Assembly (NCBI RefSeq): GCF_026125825.1
Contig: NZ_JAHCKK010000039.1
Span: 1 to 39,228 of the forward strand
Source of the DNA: Hydrogenophaga sp.
GTDB lineage: Bacteria > Pseudomonadota > Gammaproteobacteria > Burkholderiales > Burkholderiaceae_C
DNA: 39,228 nt
Reading direction: 5' to 3'
How positions within the stretch are numbered: position 1 is the stretch's first letter; each line of letters begins with the position of its first letter. Both the position numbers and the translations under genes were made by a program. A model generated the notes under the pieces. That model did no database searches and was not told where the DNA came from. It saw nothing but the letters and a program-made list of their open reading frames with translations. Below are positions 1 to 9,425 of the stretch, in pieces.

Positions 1-2
1 CC

Positions 3-321
3 GAGAACCTGGAGTTCCTGATCACCTACACCCTGGTGGGCAGTGTGTTCGCGGGGCTGATCTTCGTCACCAGCGCGATCTCGATCCCCATGATCCTGGA
101 CCGCGAGGTCGACGCGATCTCGGCCGCGCTCACCAGCATCCGCGCCTGCCTGCAAAACCCGGGCGTGATGGCCTGGTGGGGCGCGCTGATCACGCTGCTG
201 GTGGCGCTGGCGATGCTGCCCTGGTTCCTGGGCCTGATCGTCGTCGGCCCGGTGGTGGGGCACGCCACCTGGCACGCCTACCGCCAGGTGGTGCCCCCGC
301 GCCGGGACCCGGCCCCCGAGC

Positions 322-332
<11 letters not shown>
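3..332 (+). CDS. DUF2189-type integral membrane protein, C-terminal part (5' end outside window)
   Basis: The reading frame is open from the first complete codon and ends at TGA 330-332, so only the last ~109 residues are present. Two hydrophobic stretches are visible: one around 'VFAGLIFVTSAISIPMIL' and one around 'WGALITLLVALAMLPWFLGL'. They are separated by a short polar loop with 'DREVDAISAALTSIRAC', and followed by 'GPVVGHATWHAYR' near the C-terminus. This pattern matches the end of the DUF2189 family of proteobacterial inner-membrane proteins of unknown function. The last bases overlap the convergent reductase gene by 11 bp. A GTG at 36 could look like a start, but the coding frame clearly continues upstream of it. 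No function is proposed. Confidence 0.75.
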
Positions 333-1320
<988 letters not shown>

Positions 1321-1329
1321 GGTCTTCTC

Positions 1330-1566
1330 CTAAGGGTGGTGGGGCGTGGGGGCCGACTCGCGCCACAAGCGCACCGTGAGCCACCAGGCCAGCAGGGCGT
1401 CGGTCAGCGCCATCAGGCCGAGCACGAGGCGCAGCGCCTCGGGCGGGTCGGTGATCTGCACGAACAGCACGATGCAGGACGACAGCAGCTGCAGGCCGAC
1501 CATGAGCCAGAACAGGCCACGGTGCGGCTGCCAGAGCCGGCGCAGGATCTCGGTCGGGGATGGCAT
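1330..1566 (-). CDS. small two-helix membrane protein, function unknown
   Basis: A 78-residue protein with two predicted membrane helices: one in 'GLFWLMVGLQLLSSCIVLFV' and one in 'LVLGLMALTDALLAWWLTV'. A basic N-terminus ('ILRRLWQPHR') and a polar histidine-containing tail ('WRESAPTPHHP') flank them. It sits 38 bp after the outer-membrane channel gene and 9 bp before the AcuI-type reductase gene on the same strand, so co-transcription with one or both is likely. No Shine-Dalgarno sequence stands out ahead of the ATG. I do not recognise the family. The hydrophobic pattern and tight spacing support a real gene rather than a chance frame in GC-rich DNA. Confidence 0.6.
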   Translation of the reverse strand: MPSPTEILRRLWQPHRGLFWLMVGLQLLSSCIVLFVQITDPPEALRLVLGLMALTDALLAWWLTVRLWRESAPTPHHP

Positions 1567-1604
1567 GCCCCATTGTGCCGGCCTTGGCCCGCCGCCCGAG
1601 TCGC

Positions 1605-3026
1605 TCAGGTGCCCCGGGCGGCACCGGCCTCCCAGCCGCCGCCGATGGCGCGGATGAGCCGCACGGTGGCCTGCTGCTGGGCCGCCTCCACGCGCTGCGC
1701 CTGCCGCCGGTTGATCAGCTCATTGCGGCGCGCGTCGAGCAACTCGAGCTGGCTCACCAGCCCATTGCGATAGCGCGTTTCCGAGATCGCGCTGGCGCGC
1801 TGCGCGGCGCTGACCGCGCGGCCCTGGGCCAGCGACTGGTCCTGCAGCCAGCGCAGGGCGGAGAGCTGGTCCTCCACCTCGCGCAGGGCCGTGAGCACCT
1901 GGCCGCGGTAGCTCGCGGCGGCGGCGTCGAGCTGCGCCTGCGCGCCCTGCACGCCGGCTTCGCGACGCCCGCCGTCGAACAGCGGCGCCGACAGCAGCGC
2001 GCCCACGCCCCAGGCGCGCGCCGACCACTTGGACAGGTCGCCGATGTCGGGCGAGGCATAACCCGCCGCCGCCGTGAGCGAGAGGCTGGGGAACCACGCC
2101 GCCTGCGCCACGCCCACGCGGGCCTGGGCGGCCAGCAGCGCGGCCTGCGCGGCGGCCACGTCGGGCCGGCGGGTGAGCACGGTGCCGGGCACGCCCGCCG
2201 GGATCACGGGCAGCACGCGGGCACCGTCGGCCGGCGCCAGCACGAAGCCGGAAGCCGGCTCGCCCACCAGCACGGCCAGCGCGTGTTCGAGTTCGGCCCG
2301 GCTGCGGCCCAGCGCGAACCCCTCGGCTTCGGTGGCGGCGAGTTCGGTCTGGATGCGGATCACGTCCAGCTCGGCCACATCGCCGGCCTCGAAGCGGCGC
2401 TGCGTGAGGCGCAGCGTGTCCGCATAGGCGGTGGCGGTGTCCTGCACCAGGGCGCGCTCGGCATCCAGCGCGCGCAGGGCGAGGTAGGTCTGGGCCACCT
2501 CGGCCTGCACCAGCAGGCGCGTGCTCTGCAGCAGGGCTTCGCGCGACTGCGCATCCAGCGCCGCCGCATCGCGCACGCCCGCCAGGCGCCCGAACAGGTC
2601 GAGCTCGTACGACAGGTTCACGCCCGCCTGCAGCAGCGTGGCCGGCGTGGCGCCGCCCGCGGTGTTCGCGCCGGCGCCGCGCGAGGCGTCCGCCCCCACG
2701 CCGATCTGCGGCAGGCGGTCGGCCTGCGCGCCGCGCACCAGCGAGCGCGCCTGGGCCAGCCGGGCCGCGGCTTCATGGATGCCGGCGTTGCTGGCGGCGG
2801 CGCGTTCGGCCAGGTCGTCGAGCACCGGGTCGCCAAACGCCTTCCACCAGGTGCCGCGAGGCTGGGCTTCGGCGGGCTGGGCGATGGTCCAGCGCTCGTT
2901 CTGGCGCGGTTCTTCCTTGAACTGCGGCGGCGTGGGCACGGACGCCGGCAAGGGCGGCAGCGCGGTGGCGCAACCGGCCAGCACGAGCGCGGCGGTCAGC
3001 GCCAGCAGGCGATGGAGATGTTTCAC
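1605..3026 (-). CDS. outer-membrane efflux lipoprotein, NodT/OprM family (OprN-like)
   Basis: A 473-residue outer-membrane channel of an RND tripartite pump. The N-terminus is a lipoprotein signal with lipobox 'LAGC' (mature Cys near residue 17). The body has the two TolC-type repeats rich in Ala, Arg and Gln, with 'SYELDLFGRLAGVRDAA' at the end of the first repeat region, 'ALAVLVGEPASGF' at the repeat junction and 'RRPDVAAAQAALLAAQARVGVAQAAWFPSLSL' after it. The frame is open far upstream. I chose the GTG at 3026 because AGAAGG lies 8 nt ahead of it and translation from there starts exactly at the signal peptide; a GTG at 3035 is the alternative. It is 20 bp downstream of the pump gene, completing an adaptor-pump-channel order as in MexEF-OprN. 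Confidence 0.92.
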   Translation of the reverse strand: MKHLHRLLALTAALVLAGCATALPPLPASVPTPPQFKEEPRQNERWTIAQPAEAQPRGTWWKAFGDPVLDDLAERAAASNAGIHEAAARLAQARSLVRGAQADRLPQIGVGADASRGAGANTAGGATPATLLQAGVNLSYELDLFGRLAGVRDAAALDAQSREALLQSTRLLVQAEVAQTYLALRALDAERALVQDTATAYADTLRLTQRRFEAGDVAELDVIRIQTELAATEAEGFALGRSRAELEHALAVLVGEPASGFVLAPADGARVLPVIPAGVPGTVLTRRPDVAAAQAALLAAQARVGVAQAAWFPSLSLTAAAGYASPDIGDLSKWSARAWGVGALLSAPLFDGGRREAGVQGAQAQLDAAAASYRGQVLTALREVEDQLSALRWLQDQSLAQGRAVSAAQRASAISETRYRNGLVSQLELLDARRNELINRRQAQRVEAAQQQATVRLIRAIGGGWEAGAARGT

Positions 3027-3046
3027 GGGGTTCACCTTCTGGGTCT

Positions 3047-6000
3047 TCAATGGGTCAGGGGAGCGGCGGGCAGCGCGCGCGCGCTGCCGCCACCGCCGGA
3101 GGCAAAGCCCTCCAGGTGCGGCACGGTGCCGTGCAGCTTGAGCGCACGGTTGCCAGCCACGCGGCGCAGCAGCACGTAGAACACGGGCGTGAGGAACAGG
3201 CCGAACGCGGTCACGCCGATCATCCCGGCGAACACCGCCACGCCCATGGCCGAGCGCATCTCGGCACCCGCGCCAGTGGCCAGCACCAGCGGCAGCACGC
3301 CCATCACAAACGCCAGCGAGGTCATGAGGATGGGGCGCAGCCGCAGGCGGCTGGCTTCGATGGCGGCCTGCACCGGCGAGCGCCCGGCAAACTCCAGCTC
3401 GCGCGCGAACTCCACGATCAGGATCGCGTTCTTCGCCGAGAGCCCCACCAGCACGATCAGCCCGATCTGCGTGAACACGTTGTTGTCGCCACCGTCCAGC
3501 CACACACCCGTCATGGCCGCGAGCAGGCCCATGGGCACGATGAGGATGATGGACAGCGGCAGTGTCAGGCTCTCGTACTGCGCGGCCAGCACCAGGAACA
3601 CCAGCAGGATCGCCAGCGGGAACACCCACAGCGCGGAGTTGCCGGCCAGGATTTCCTGGTAGGTGAGCTCCGTCCACTCGAAGCCGATGCCCTGCGGCAG
3701 CGTCTCGGCGGCGATGCGCTCGATCGCGTCCTGCGCCTGGCCGGAGGAGAAGCCGGGCGCAGGCCCGCCGTTGATGTCGGCCGAGAGGTAACCGTTGTAG
3801 CGCATGGCGCGCTCCGGGCCGAAGCTGGCGTTGACCTTCATGAGCGCCGAGAGCGGTACCATCTCGCCCGTGCTGGAGCGCACCTTGAGCAGACCCACGT
3901 CCTCGGCGCGCGCGCGGTACGGCGCGTCGGCCTGGGCGCGCACGCTGTAGGTGCGGCCGAACTGGTTGAAGTCGTTCACGTACAGGCTGCCAAGGTAGAT
4001 CTGCATGGTGTCGAAGATGTCCGTCACCGGCACGCCGAGCTGGCGCGCCTTGGTGCGGTCGATGTCGGCGTAGAGCTGCGGCACGTTGACCTGCCAGCTC
4101 GTGAACATGCCGGCGAGTTCGGGCGTCTGGTAGGCCTTGGCCATGAAGGCCTTGACCGCCGCGTCCATCGCCTCATAGCCCAGCGAGGCCTTGTCTTCGA
4201 GCTGCAGCTTGAAGCCGCCGGTGGTGCCCAGGCCGGCCACCGGCGGCGGGGGGAACATCACGATGAAGGCGTCCTGGATCTCGCCGTAGGCCTGGTTGAG
4301 CTGGCCCGCGACGGCGCCACCGCTCTGGTCGGCGCGGCGGCGCTCGGCAAAGGGCTTGAGCGTGGCGAACACGATGCCGGAGTTCGAGCTGTTGGTGAAG
4401 CCGTTGATCGACAGGCCGGGGAAGGCGATCGCGTCTTCCACGTTGGGATTGCGCTTGGTGATCTCGCCCATGCGGTGGATCACGTCTTCCGTGCGGTCCA
4501 GCGTGGCGCCGTCGGGCAGCTGCGCGAAGCCGATCAGGTACTGCTTGTCCTGCGCCGGCACGAAGCCGCTGGGCACGGCTTTGAACAGGCCGAAGGTGAC
4601 CGCCACGAGCGCGAGGTAGATCACCATCATCAGCGCCTTGCGCGAGATCACGCGCCGCACACCGCCGCTGTAGGCCTCCGAGCCCCTGTGGAAGAAGCGG
4701 TTGAAGCCGCGGAAGAGCCCGCCGAAGACCCGGTCCATGCCACGCGTGAGCGCGTCTTTCGGCGCGTCGTGGCCGCGCAGCAGCAGGGCCGCGAGCGCGG
4801 GCGAGAGCGTGAGCGAGTTGATGGCCGAGATCACGGTGGAGATCGCGATGGTCACCGCGAACTGCTTGTAGAACTGGCCGGTCAGGCCGCTGATGAAGGC
4901 CAGCGGCACGAACACCGCCACCAGCACCAGCGCGATCGCGATGATGGGCCCGGAGACTTCTTTCATCGCGCGGTAGGTGGCCTCGCGCGGCGACAGCCCG
5001 GACTCGATGTTGCGCTCCACGTTCTCCACCACCACGATCGCGTCGTCCACCACGATGCCGATGGCCAGCACCAGCCCGAACAGCGAGAGCGCGTTGATCG
5101 AGAAACCCAGCCCGTGCAGCACGGCGAAGGTGCCGACCACCGACACGGGCACCGCCAGCAGCGGGATGATGGACGCGCGCCAGGTCTGCAGGAACAGGAT
5201 CACCACCAGCACCACCAGCGCGATGGCTTCGAGCAGGGTCGTGATCACCGACTGGATGGAGGCGCGCACGAACTGCGTGGGGTCGTAGGCGATGCGGAAC
5301 TCCACACCTTCGGGCATGTTCTTCTGCAGCTCGGCCATGGTGGCGCGCACCTCGGCCGAGATGTCCAGCGCGTTGGAGCCCGGTGCCTGGAACACGCCCA
5401 TGCCCACGGCAGGCTGGTTGTTGAGCAGCGAGCGCAGCGAGTAGTCGGCCGCGCCCATCTCCAGCCGCGCGATGTCGCGCAGGCGGGTGACGGCGCCGTC
5501 GCCTGCGGTCTTGACGATGATGTCGCCGAACTCCTCTTCGGTCTGCAGGCGGCCCTGCGCGTTGATGGAGAGTTGCATGTCCACGCCGGGCAGGCCGGGC
5601 GAGGCGCCGACCACGCCGGCGGCGGCCTGCACGTTCTGGCCGCGGATCGCGCCCACCACGTCGCTGGCGGAGAGGCCGCGCTGCGCGACCTTCTGCGGGT
5701 CGAGCCAGACGCGCATGGAATAGTCGCCCCCGCCGAAGATCTGCACCTGCCCCACGCCCTGGATGCGCGCGAGCCGGTCCTTGACGTTGAGCACCGCGTA
5801 GTTGCGCAGGTAGTTGATGTCGTAGCGGTCGTTGGGCGAGACCAGGTGCACCACCATCGTGATGTCGGGCGAGCTCTTGACCGTGGTCACGCCCAGGCGG
5901 CGCACTTCCTCGGGCAGGCGCGGCTCGGCCTGCGACACCCGGTTCTGCACCAGCTGCTGGGCCTTGTCGGGGTCGGTGCCGAGCTTGAAGGTCACGGTCA

Positions 6001-6274
6001 GCGTCATCACGCCGTCGGTCGTGGCCTGGCTGCCCATGTAGAGCATGCCTTCGACGCCGTTGATGGATTCCTCCAGCGGCGTGGCCACGGTTTCGGCGAT
6101 CACCTTGGGGTTGGCACCGGGGTACTGGGCGCGCACCACCACCGATGGCGGCGCCACCTCGGGGTACTCGGAGATCGGCAGGCCGCGCAGCGCGACCAGA
6201 CCGGCGATCAGGATCAGCAGCGAGAGCACGCCCGCGAAGATCGGCCGATCAATGAAGAATTTCGAGAGGTTCAT
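3047..6274 (-). CDS. RND multidrug efflux pump, HAE1 family (MexF-like)
   Basis: A 1075-residue inner-membrane proton/drug antiporter. The start 'MNLSKFFIDRPIFAGVLSLL' followed by 'LPISEYPEVAPPSVVV' and 'YPGANPKVIAETVATPLEE' is very close to the MexF/BpeF branch as I remember it. The proton-relay acidic pair is present in 'GIVVDDAIVVVENVERN' (TM4) and the matching lysine in 'SAKNAILIVEFARE' (TM10). Periplasmic porter loops and the second six-helix half follow the standard layout, so the pump looks intact. The C-terminus has a Gly/Ser-rich tail ('FASGGGGSARALP') beyond the conserved end. It starts 23 bp after the adaptor stop. Typical substrates of MexF relatives are chloramphenicol, fluoroquinolones and aromatic or oxidised small molecules; the real substrate here is unknown. 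Confidence 0.95.
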   Translation of the reverse strand: MNLSKFFIDRPIFAGVLSLLILIAGLVALRGLPISEYPEVAPPSVVVRAQYPGANPKVIAETVATPLEESINGVEGMLYMGSQATTDGVMTLTVTFKLGTDPDKAQQLVQNRVSQAEPRLPEEVRRLGVTTVKSSPDITMVVHLVSPNDRYDINYLRNYAVLNVKDRLARIQGVGQVQIFGGGDYSMRVWLDPQKVAQRGLSASDVVGAIRGQNVQAAAGVVGASPGLPGVDMQLSINAQGRLQTEEEFGDIIVKTAGDGAVTRLRDIARLEMGAADYSLRSLLNNQPAVGMGVFQAPGSNALDISAEVRATMAELQKNMPEGVEFRIAYDPTQFVRASIQSVITTLLEAIALVVLVVILFLQTWRASIIPLLAVPVSVVGTFAVLHGLGFSINALSLFGLVLAIGIVVDDAIVVVENVERNIESGLSPREATYRAMKEVSGPIIAIALVLVAVFVPLAFISGLTGQFYKQFAVTIAISTVISAINSLTLSPALAALLLRGHDAPKDALTRGMDRVFGGLFRGFNRFFHRGSEAYSGGVRRVISRKALMMVIYLALVAVTFGLFKAVPSGFVPAQDKQYLIGFAQLPDGATLDRTEDVIHRMGEITKRNPNVEDAIAFPGLSINGFTNSSNSGIVFATLKPFAERRRADQSGGAVAGQLNQAYGEIQDAFIVMFPPPPVAGLGTTGGFKLQLEDKASLGYEAMDAAVKAFMAKAYQTPELAGMFTSWQVNVPQLYADIDRTKARQLGVPVTDIFDTMQIYLGSLYVNDFNQFGRTYSVRAQADAPYRARAEDVGLLKVRSSTGEMVPLSALMKVNASFGPERAMRYNGYLSADINGGPAPGFSSGQAQDAIERIAAETLPQGIGFEWTELTYQEILAGNSALWVFPLAILLVFLVLAAQYESLTLPLSIILIVPMGLLAAMTGVWLDGGDNNVFTQIGLIVLVGLSAKNAILIVEFARELEFAGRSPVQAAIEASRLRLRPILMTSLAFVMGVLPLVLATGAGAEMRSAMGVAVFAGMIGVTAFGLFLTPVFYVLLRRVAGNRALKLHGTVPHLEGFASGGGGSARALPAAPLTH

Positions 6275-6297
6275 GGCGTTCTTTTCACGGGCAGGGC

Positions 6298-7476
6298 TCA
6301 GGACTTGGCCATGGGCACAGGCTGGGGTTGCACCACGTCACCGGGGCGCACGCGCTGCAAGCCATTGACGACGATGCGCTCGCCGGGCTGCAGGCCGCTG
6401 AGCACGGTGCGCAGACCATCGACCGATGCGCCCAAGGTGACGGCGCGGTATTCCGTCTTGTCGCCCTCGCCCACCACCAGCACGTATTTCTTGTCTTGGT
6501 CGGTGCCGACGGCGCGCTCGCTCACCAGCAGGGTGCGCGCGGTCTGCGGCTGGCCCATGCGGATGCGCGCGAACTGGCCGGGCATGAGGCGGCCGTCCTT
6601 GTTGTCGAACACGGCGCGCACGCGCACGGTGCCGCTGCGCGGATCGACCTGGTTGTCGATCAGCTGCAGCTGGCCGGCGTAAGGCGTGTCGCTGGTGGCC
6701 GAGGTGCCCATCTGCACGGGGATGCGCTCGACCGCCGGGCGCGCGCCGCCGGCCACGCCCTGCAGCGCGCCGGAGACGGTTCTTTCATCGGCGTCGAAGC
6801 TGGCGTAGATCGGGCTGACCGAGACCAGGGTGGTGAGCACGGGCGCGCCGGGGCCGGCGGCGACCAGGTTGCCCACGGTCACCTCGAGCTTGCCGATGCG
6901 CCCGGCCACCGGAGCACGCACCTGGGTGTAGCCCAGGCTCAGGCGCGCGGCCTGCAGTTGTGCCTGCGCGGCCTTGAGGTTGGCCTCGGCCTCGCGCAGC
7001 GCGTTCTCGCGGTCGTCCAGCTCGCGCTGGGCGATCGCCTTGTCGTCCCACAGGCGGCGCGAGCGGGCGTGCTCGTTGCTGGCGTGGGTGACGCGGGCCT
7101 GCGCGGCCACGGCCTGGGCCTCGGCGCGCGCGAACTCGGCTTCGTAGGGTGCGGGGTCGATGGACACCAGCAGGTCGCCCTTGGCCACCAGCGCGCCCTC
7201 GCGGAAATGCGTCGCCTGCACCACGCCGGCGACGCGGGAGCGGATGTCCACCCGCTCGACCGCCTCCAGGCGGCCGGAGAACTCCTGCCAGGCGGCGACG
7301 TCGCTCTCGGCCACGGTGGCCACGGAAACCGGCATGGGCGGCGGTGCGCTCACCGGTGCGCTGGCGCGGGCGGGGCTCGCTTCCTGCACGAGCACGACGC
7401 CCGCGACGATGAGGGCCGCCAGGGCGGCGGCGGTGGGCCACCAGACGCGGCGCTTGAATGAGGACAGGTCGGACAT
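6298..7476 (-). CDS. RND efflux periplasmic adaptor (membrane fusion protein, MexE-like)
   Basis: A 392-residue adaptor linking the RND pump to the outer-membrane channel. It has one N-terminal membrane anchor ('WWPTAAALAALIVAGVVLV'). The lipoyl/barrel-sandwich half-motif 'EFSGRLEAVERVDIRSRVAG' is followed by an alpha-helical hairpin rich in Ala, Glu and Arg (about residues 100-175). The second lipoyl half is 'LGYTQVRAPVAGRIGKLEVTVGNLV', then come the beta-barrel ('VDPRSGTVRVRAVFDN') and membrane-proximal domains. The ATG has AAAAGGAAA just ahead. It is separated from the upstream hydrolase gene by 92 bp that contain an 8-bp-stem hairpin, so the pump genes may have their own promoter or be partly uncoupled from the hydrolase. 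Confidence 0.95.
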   Translation of the reverse strand: MSDLSSFKRRVWWPTAAALAALIVAGVVLVQEASPARASAPVSAPPPMPVSVATVAESDVAAWQEFSGRLEAVERVDIRSRVAGVVQATHFREGALVAKGDLLVSIDPAPYEAEFARAEAQAVAAQARVTHASNEHARSRRLWDDKAIAQRELDDRENALREAEANLKAAQAQLQAARLSLGYTQVRAPVAGRIGKLEVTVGNLVAAGPGAPVLTTLVSVSPIYASFDADERTVSGALQGVAGGARPAVERIPVQMGTSATSDTPYAGQLQLIDNQVDPRSGTVRVRAVFDNKDGRLMPGQFARIRMGQPQTARTLLVSERAVGTDQDKKYVLVVGEGDKTEYRAVTLGASVDGLRTVLSGLQPGERIVVNGLQRVRPGDVVQPQPVPMAKS

Positions 7477-7509
7477 GGTTTTTTCCTTTTTGAGGGCGAA
7501 CGAAGCCGC

Positions 7510-7528
7510 CCCCGGTGGATCACCGGGG
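7510..7528 (-). terminator. 8-bp perfect hairpin between hydrolase and adaptor genes
   Basis: CCCCGGTG (7510-7517) and CACCGGGG (7521-7528) form a perfect stem around a 3-nt loop, inside the 92-bp gap between the two minus-strand genes. No T-run follows in the direction of transcription, so it is not a classical intrinsic terminator. It could be an attenuator, a processing or stability element, or chance in GC-rich DNA. Confidence 0.45.
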
Positions 7529-7568
7529 TGGGCATTTCAGGGGGGTGGGAAAGGGGAGCGCGGGTCCG

Positions 7569-8402
7569 TCAGGACGGCGGGGGCGTCGCGGCCTGGAAGA
7601 AGGCCCGGACGTGGCCGCGCACCTCGACGGCACACGGACATTCGCCGGCGGGCTGCTCGCTGAGCGAGTCGGGCCAGCCGGTGGTGGGAGGCAGGAGGCC
7701 GCTGTGCACCGCGATGCCCGCCTCGCGCAGGCGATCGGCGTAGGCCAGGGCCTCGTCGCGCATCGGGTCGTCGCCGCCGGTGAGGATCAGCGCGGGCGGC
7801 AGGCCGGCGAGCCGTTGCGCGCGGCAGGGCACGGCATAGGGATGTTCTGCGTCCATCGGGCCGCGCAGGTACTGCTGCCAGCCGTCCATCCATTTGCAAC
7901 CGGTGGATTCGCCCATGGTCTGCCGCAGCGAGGGCGTGGCGCCGCACGGGTCCAGCATGGGCGCGACAAGGATCTGGCCGGCCAGCGGCGGGTGCGCGCG
8001 GTCGCGCACCATCATGGCCACCGCCGCCGCGAGGTTGCCGCCGGCCTCTTCACCCGCGACGAACAGCGGCGCGCCGCTGCCCGCCAGCCGCGTGCGCTGC
8101 TTGAACAGCCATTCCAGCGCCGCAAAGCCGGCTTCCACCGCATCGGGAAAGCGGTGCGCCGGCGCCAGCGGATAGGCCAGCGACGCCACCACCGCGCCCG
8201 AACTGGCCAGCAGCTCGGCCAGGCACGCGCCGCTGTCCACATCGCCCGAGATGAAGGCGCCGCCATGGAAGTGCAGCACGAGCGGCACCACGGCGCCGCG
8301 CGGCTTCGCGCCCCAGACGCGCAGCGCCAGCGGCGGCTGGCCGGGCACCGACAAGGTGCGCGCGGGCGGCAAGGCGGCAGAGGATGAGGCAGTTGAAACC
8401 AT
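7569..8402 (-). CDS. alpha/beta hydrolase of the hormone-sensitive-lipase family lacking its catalytic serine
   Basis: A 277-residue protein with the HSL/Aes esterase layout. The oxyanion-hole motif 'HFHGGAF' is at residues 44-50, 'SLAYPLAPAHRFPDAV' at 74-89, and the acid motif 'GGDDPMRDEALAYADRL' near 209-225. The nucleophile elbow, normally GDSAGGNLA, reads GEEAGGNLA, with Glu119 where the serine should be. The codons GGT GAA GAG GCC GGC (8040-8054) leave no doubt. The C-terminal segment where the catalytic His is expected reads 'GLLPPTTGWPDS', without histidine. It therefore looks like a pseudoenzyme or binding protein. The ATG at 8402 was chosen because homology begins there; the frame extends to 8489. 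It heads the efflux run and is divergent from the LysR gene. A weak -10 (8410-8415) would make its mRNA nearly leaderless. Confidence 0.85.
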   Translation of the reverse strand: MVSTASSSAALPPARTLSVPGQPPLALRVWGAKPRGAVVPLVLHFHGGAFISGDVDSGACLAELLASSGAVVASLAYPLAPAHRFPDAVEAGFAALEWLFKQRTRLAGSGAPLFVAGEEAGGNLAAAVAMMVRDRAHPPLAGQILVAPMLDPCGATPSLRQTMGESTGCKWMDGWQQYLRGPMDAEHPYAVPCRAQRLAGLPPALILTGGDDPMRDEALAYADRLREAGIAVHSGLLPPTTGWPDSLSEQPAGECPCAVEVRGHVRAFFQAATPPPS

Positions 8403-8409
8403 GGCCTGA

Positions 8410-8438
8410 ACTATAGACACACCCTTTCTGCGGATAAA
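8410..8438 (-). promoter_or_regulatory. candidate sigma-70 promoter of the hydrolase/efflux genes
   Basis: Read on the minus strand, TATAGT (8410-8415) matches the -10 consensus at 5 of 6 positions and lies 17 bp from TTTATC (8433-8438), a poor -35. Initiation would fall at or within a base or two of the ATG at 8402, implying a leaderless message. The weak -35 would fit dependence on an activator bound at the nearby dyad. Confidence 0.35.
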
Positions 8439-8458
8439 GCCATGTCGCGCCAGTTGTC

Positions 8459-8477
8459 TGTTTCCATTGCATGAACA
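8459..8477. promoter_or_regulatory. LysR-type T-N11-A dyad in the divergent regulator/efflux gap
   Basis: TGTT (8459-8462) and AACA (8474-8477) are perfect inverted arms separated by exactly 11 bp. This is the T-N11-A geometry of LysR-family operators. It lies 33 bp before the LysR start and 56 bp before the hydrolase start, and just upstream of the candidate hydrolase -35. This is where a LysR regulator would control its own gene and the divergent genes. Confidence 0.5.
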
Positions 8478-8510
8478 ATCCCGCCACAAAGCACATCAAG
8501 GACAGAGGGC

Positions 8511-9422
8511 ATGGATCAGATCCAATCGATCAGGGTATTTGCGCGGGTGGTGGAGGCCGGCACGTTCACCAAGGCGGCCGAGTCGCTGGACCTGCCCAAG
8601 GGCACGGTGACGAAGATGGTGCAGCACCTGGAATCGAGGCTGAAGGTCAAGCTGCTCAACCGCACCACGCGGCGCGTGACCGTCACGCCCGATGGTGCGG
8701 CGTACTACGAGCGCACGGCCCGCGTGCTCAACGACCTCGACGACATCGAGGCCAGCATGACCAACGCCCAGGCCAGCCCCAGCGGGCGCCTGCGCGTGGA
8801 CGTGGGGACTTCGGTGGCGCAGTACATCATCATCCCCGCCCTGGCCGACTTCTACCGCCGCTACCCCGACATCCAGCTCGACCTGGGGGTCACCGACCGC
8901 GCGGTGGACCTCATCGCCGACAACGTGGACTGCGTGATCCGCGGCGGCGAGCTGCTGGACCAGTCGCTCGTGGCGCGCCGCGTGGCCAACGTGGCGCTGA
9001 TGACGGTGGCCTCGCCGGCCTATCTCAAGGCGCATGGCACGCCCACGCACCCGGAGCAGCTGGGCAGCGAGCACACGATGCTGAACTACTTTTCCGCGCG
9101 CAACGGCCGCCCCTTCATCAACGAGTTCGTGAAGGAGGGCCAGACGGTGGAGATCACGGGCCCGACGCGGCTGTCCGTCAACGAGAGCAACGCCATGATC
9201 GCGGCCGTGCTGGCCGGCCTGGGCGTGGCGCAGATGGGGGCCTTCACGGCGGTTCCGCTGATCCAGCGCGGCGAGCTGGTGCAGGTGCTCGCCGAGTGGT
9301 CCACGCCCACCATCCCGCTCTACGTGGTGTATCCGCCCAACCGCCACCTCAGCGCGAAGGTGCGGGCCTTCGTGGAGTGGGTCGCGGACCTGTTCGCCAA
9401 GTGCCCGCAGATGTCGGGCTGA
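8511..9422 (+). CDS. LysR-family transcriptional regulator
   Basis: A 303-residue LysR regulator of the CrgA/AaeR-like subgroup. The N-terminal winged helix-turn-helix spans residues 1-60, with 'VVEAGTFTKAAESLDLPKGTVTKMVQHLESRLKVKLLNRTTR' as recognition region. A linker helix follows, then a periplasmic-binding-like effector domain ('GRLRVDVGTSVAQYIIIPALADFYRRYPDIQLDLG' onward) to the C-terminus. The ATG at 8511 is preceded by AGGACAGAGGG. It is transcribed divergently from the hydrolase and RND genes across a 108-bp gap holding a T-N11-A dyad, the arrangement seen for MexT with mexEF-oprN. Control of the divergent genes is therefore inferred, probably with autoregulation. The effector cannot be read from the sequence. 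Confidence 0.93.
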   Translation: MDQIQSIRVFARVVEAGTFTKAAESLDLPKGTVTKMVQHLESRLKVKLLNRTTRRVTVTPDGAAYYERTARVLNDLDDIEASMTNAQASPSGRLRVDVGTSVAQYIIIPALADFYRRYPDIQLDLGVTDRAVDLIADNVDCVIRGGELLDQSLVARRVANVALMTVASPAYLKAHGTPTHPEQLGSEHTMLNYFSARNGRPFINEFVKEGQTVEITGPTRLSVNESNAMIAAVLAGLGVAQMGAFTAVPLIQRGELVQVLAEWSTPTIPLYVVYPPNRHLSAKVRAFVEWVADLFAKCPQMSG

Positions 9423-9425
9423 ACC

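Noticed and set aside
3027-3677. Upstream extension of the outer-membrane lipoprotein gene
   Set aside because: It overlaps the pump gene and would bury the lipoprotein signal; GTG 3026 has a ribosome-binding site and starts at the signal peptide.
3050-6682. A 1210-codon open frame on the plus strand, antisense to the RND pump and adaptor genes
   Set aside because: Its product is a His/Arg/Gly/Gln-rich low-complexity string with no domain, and it mirrors the codon bias of the highly recognisable minus-strand genes.
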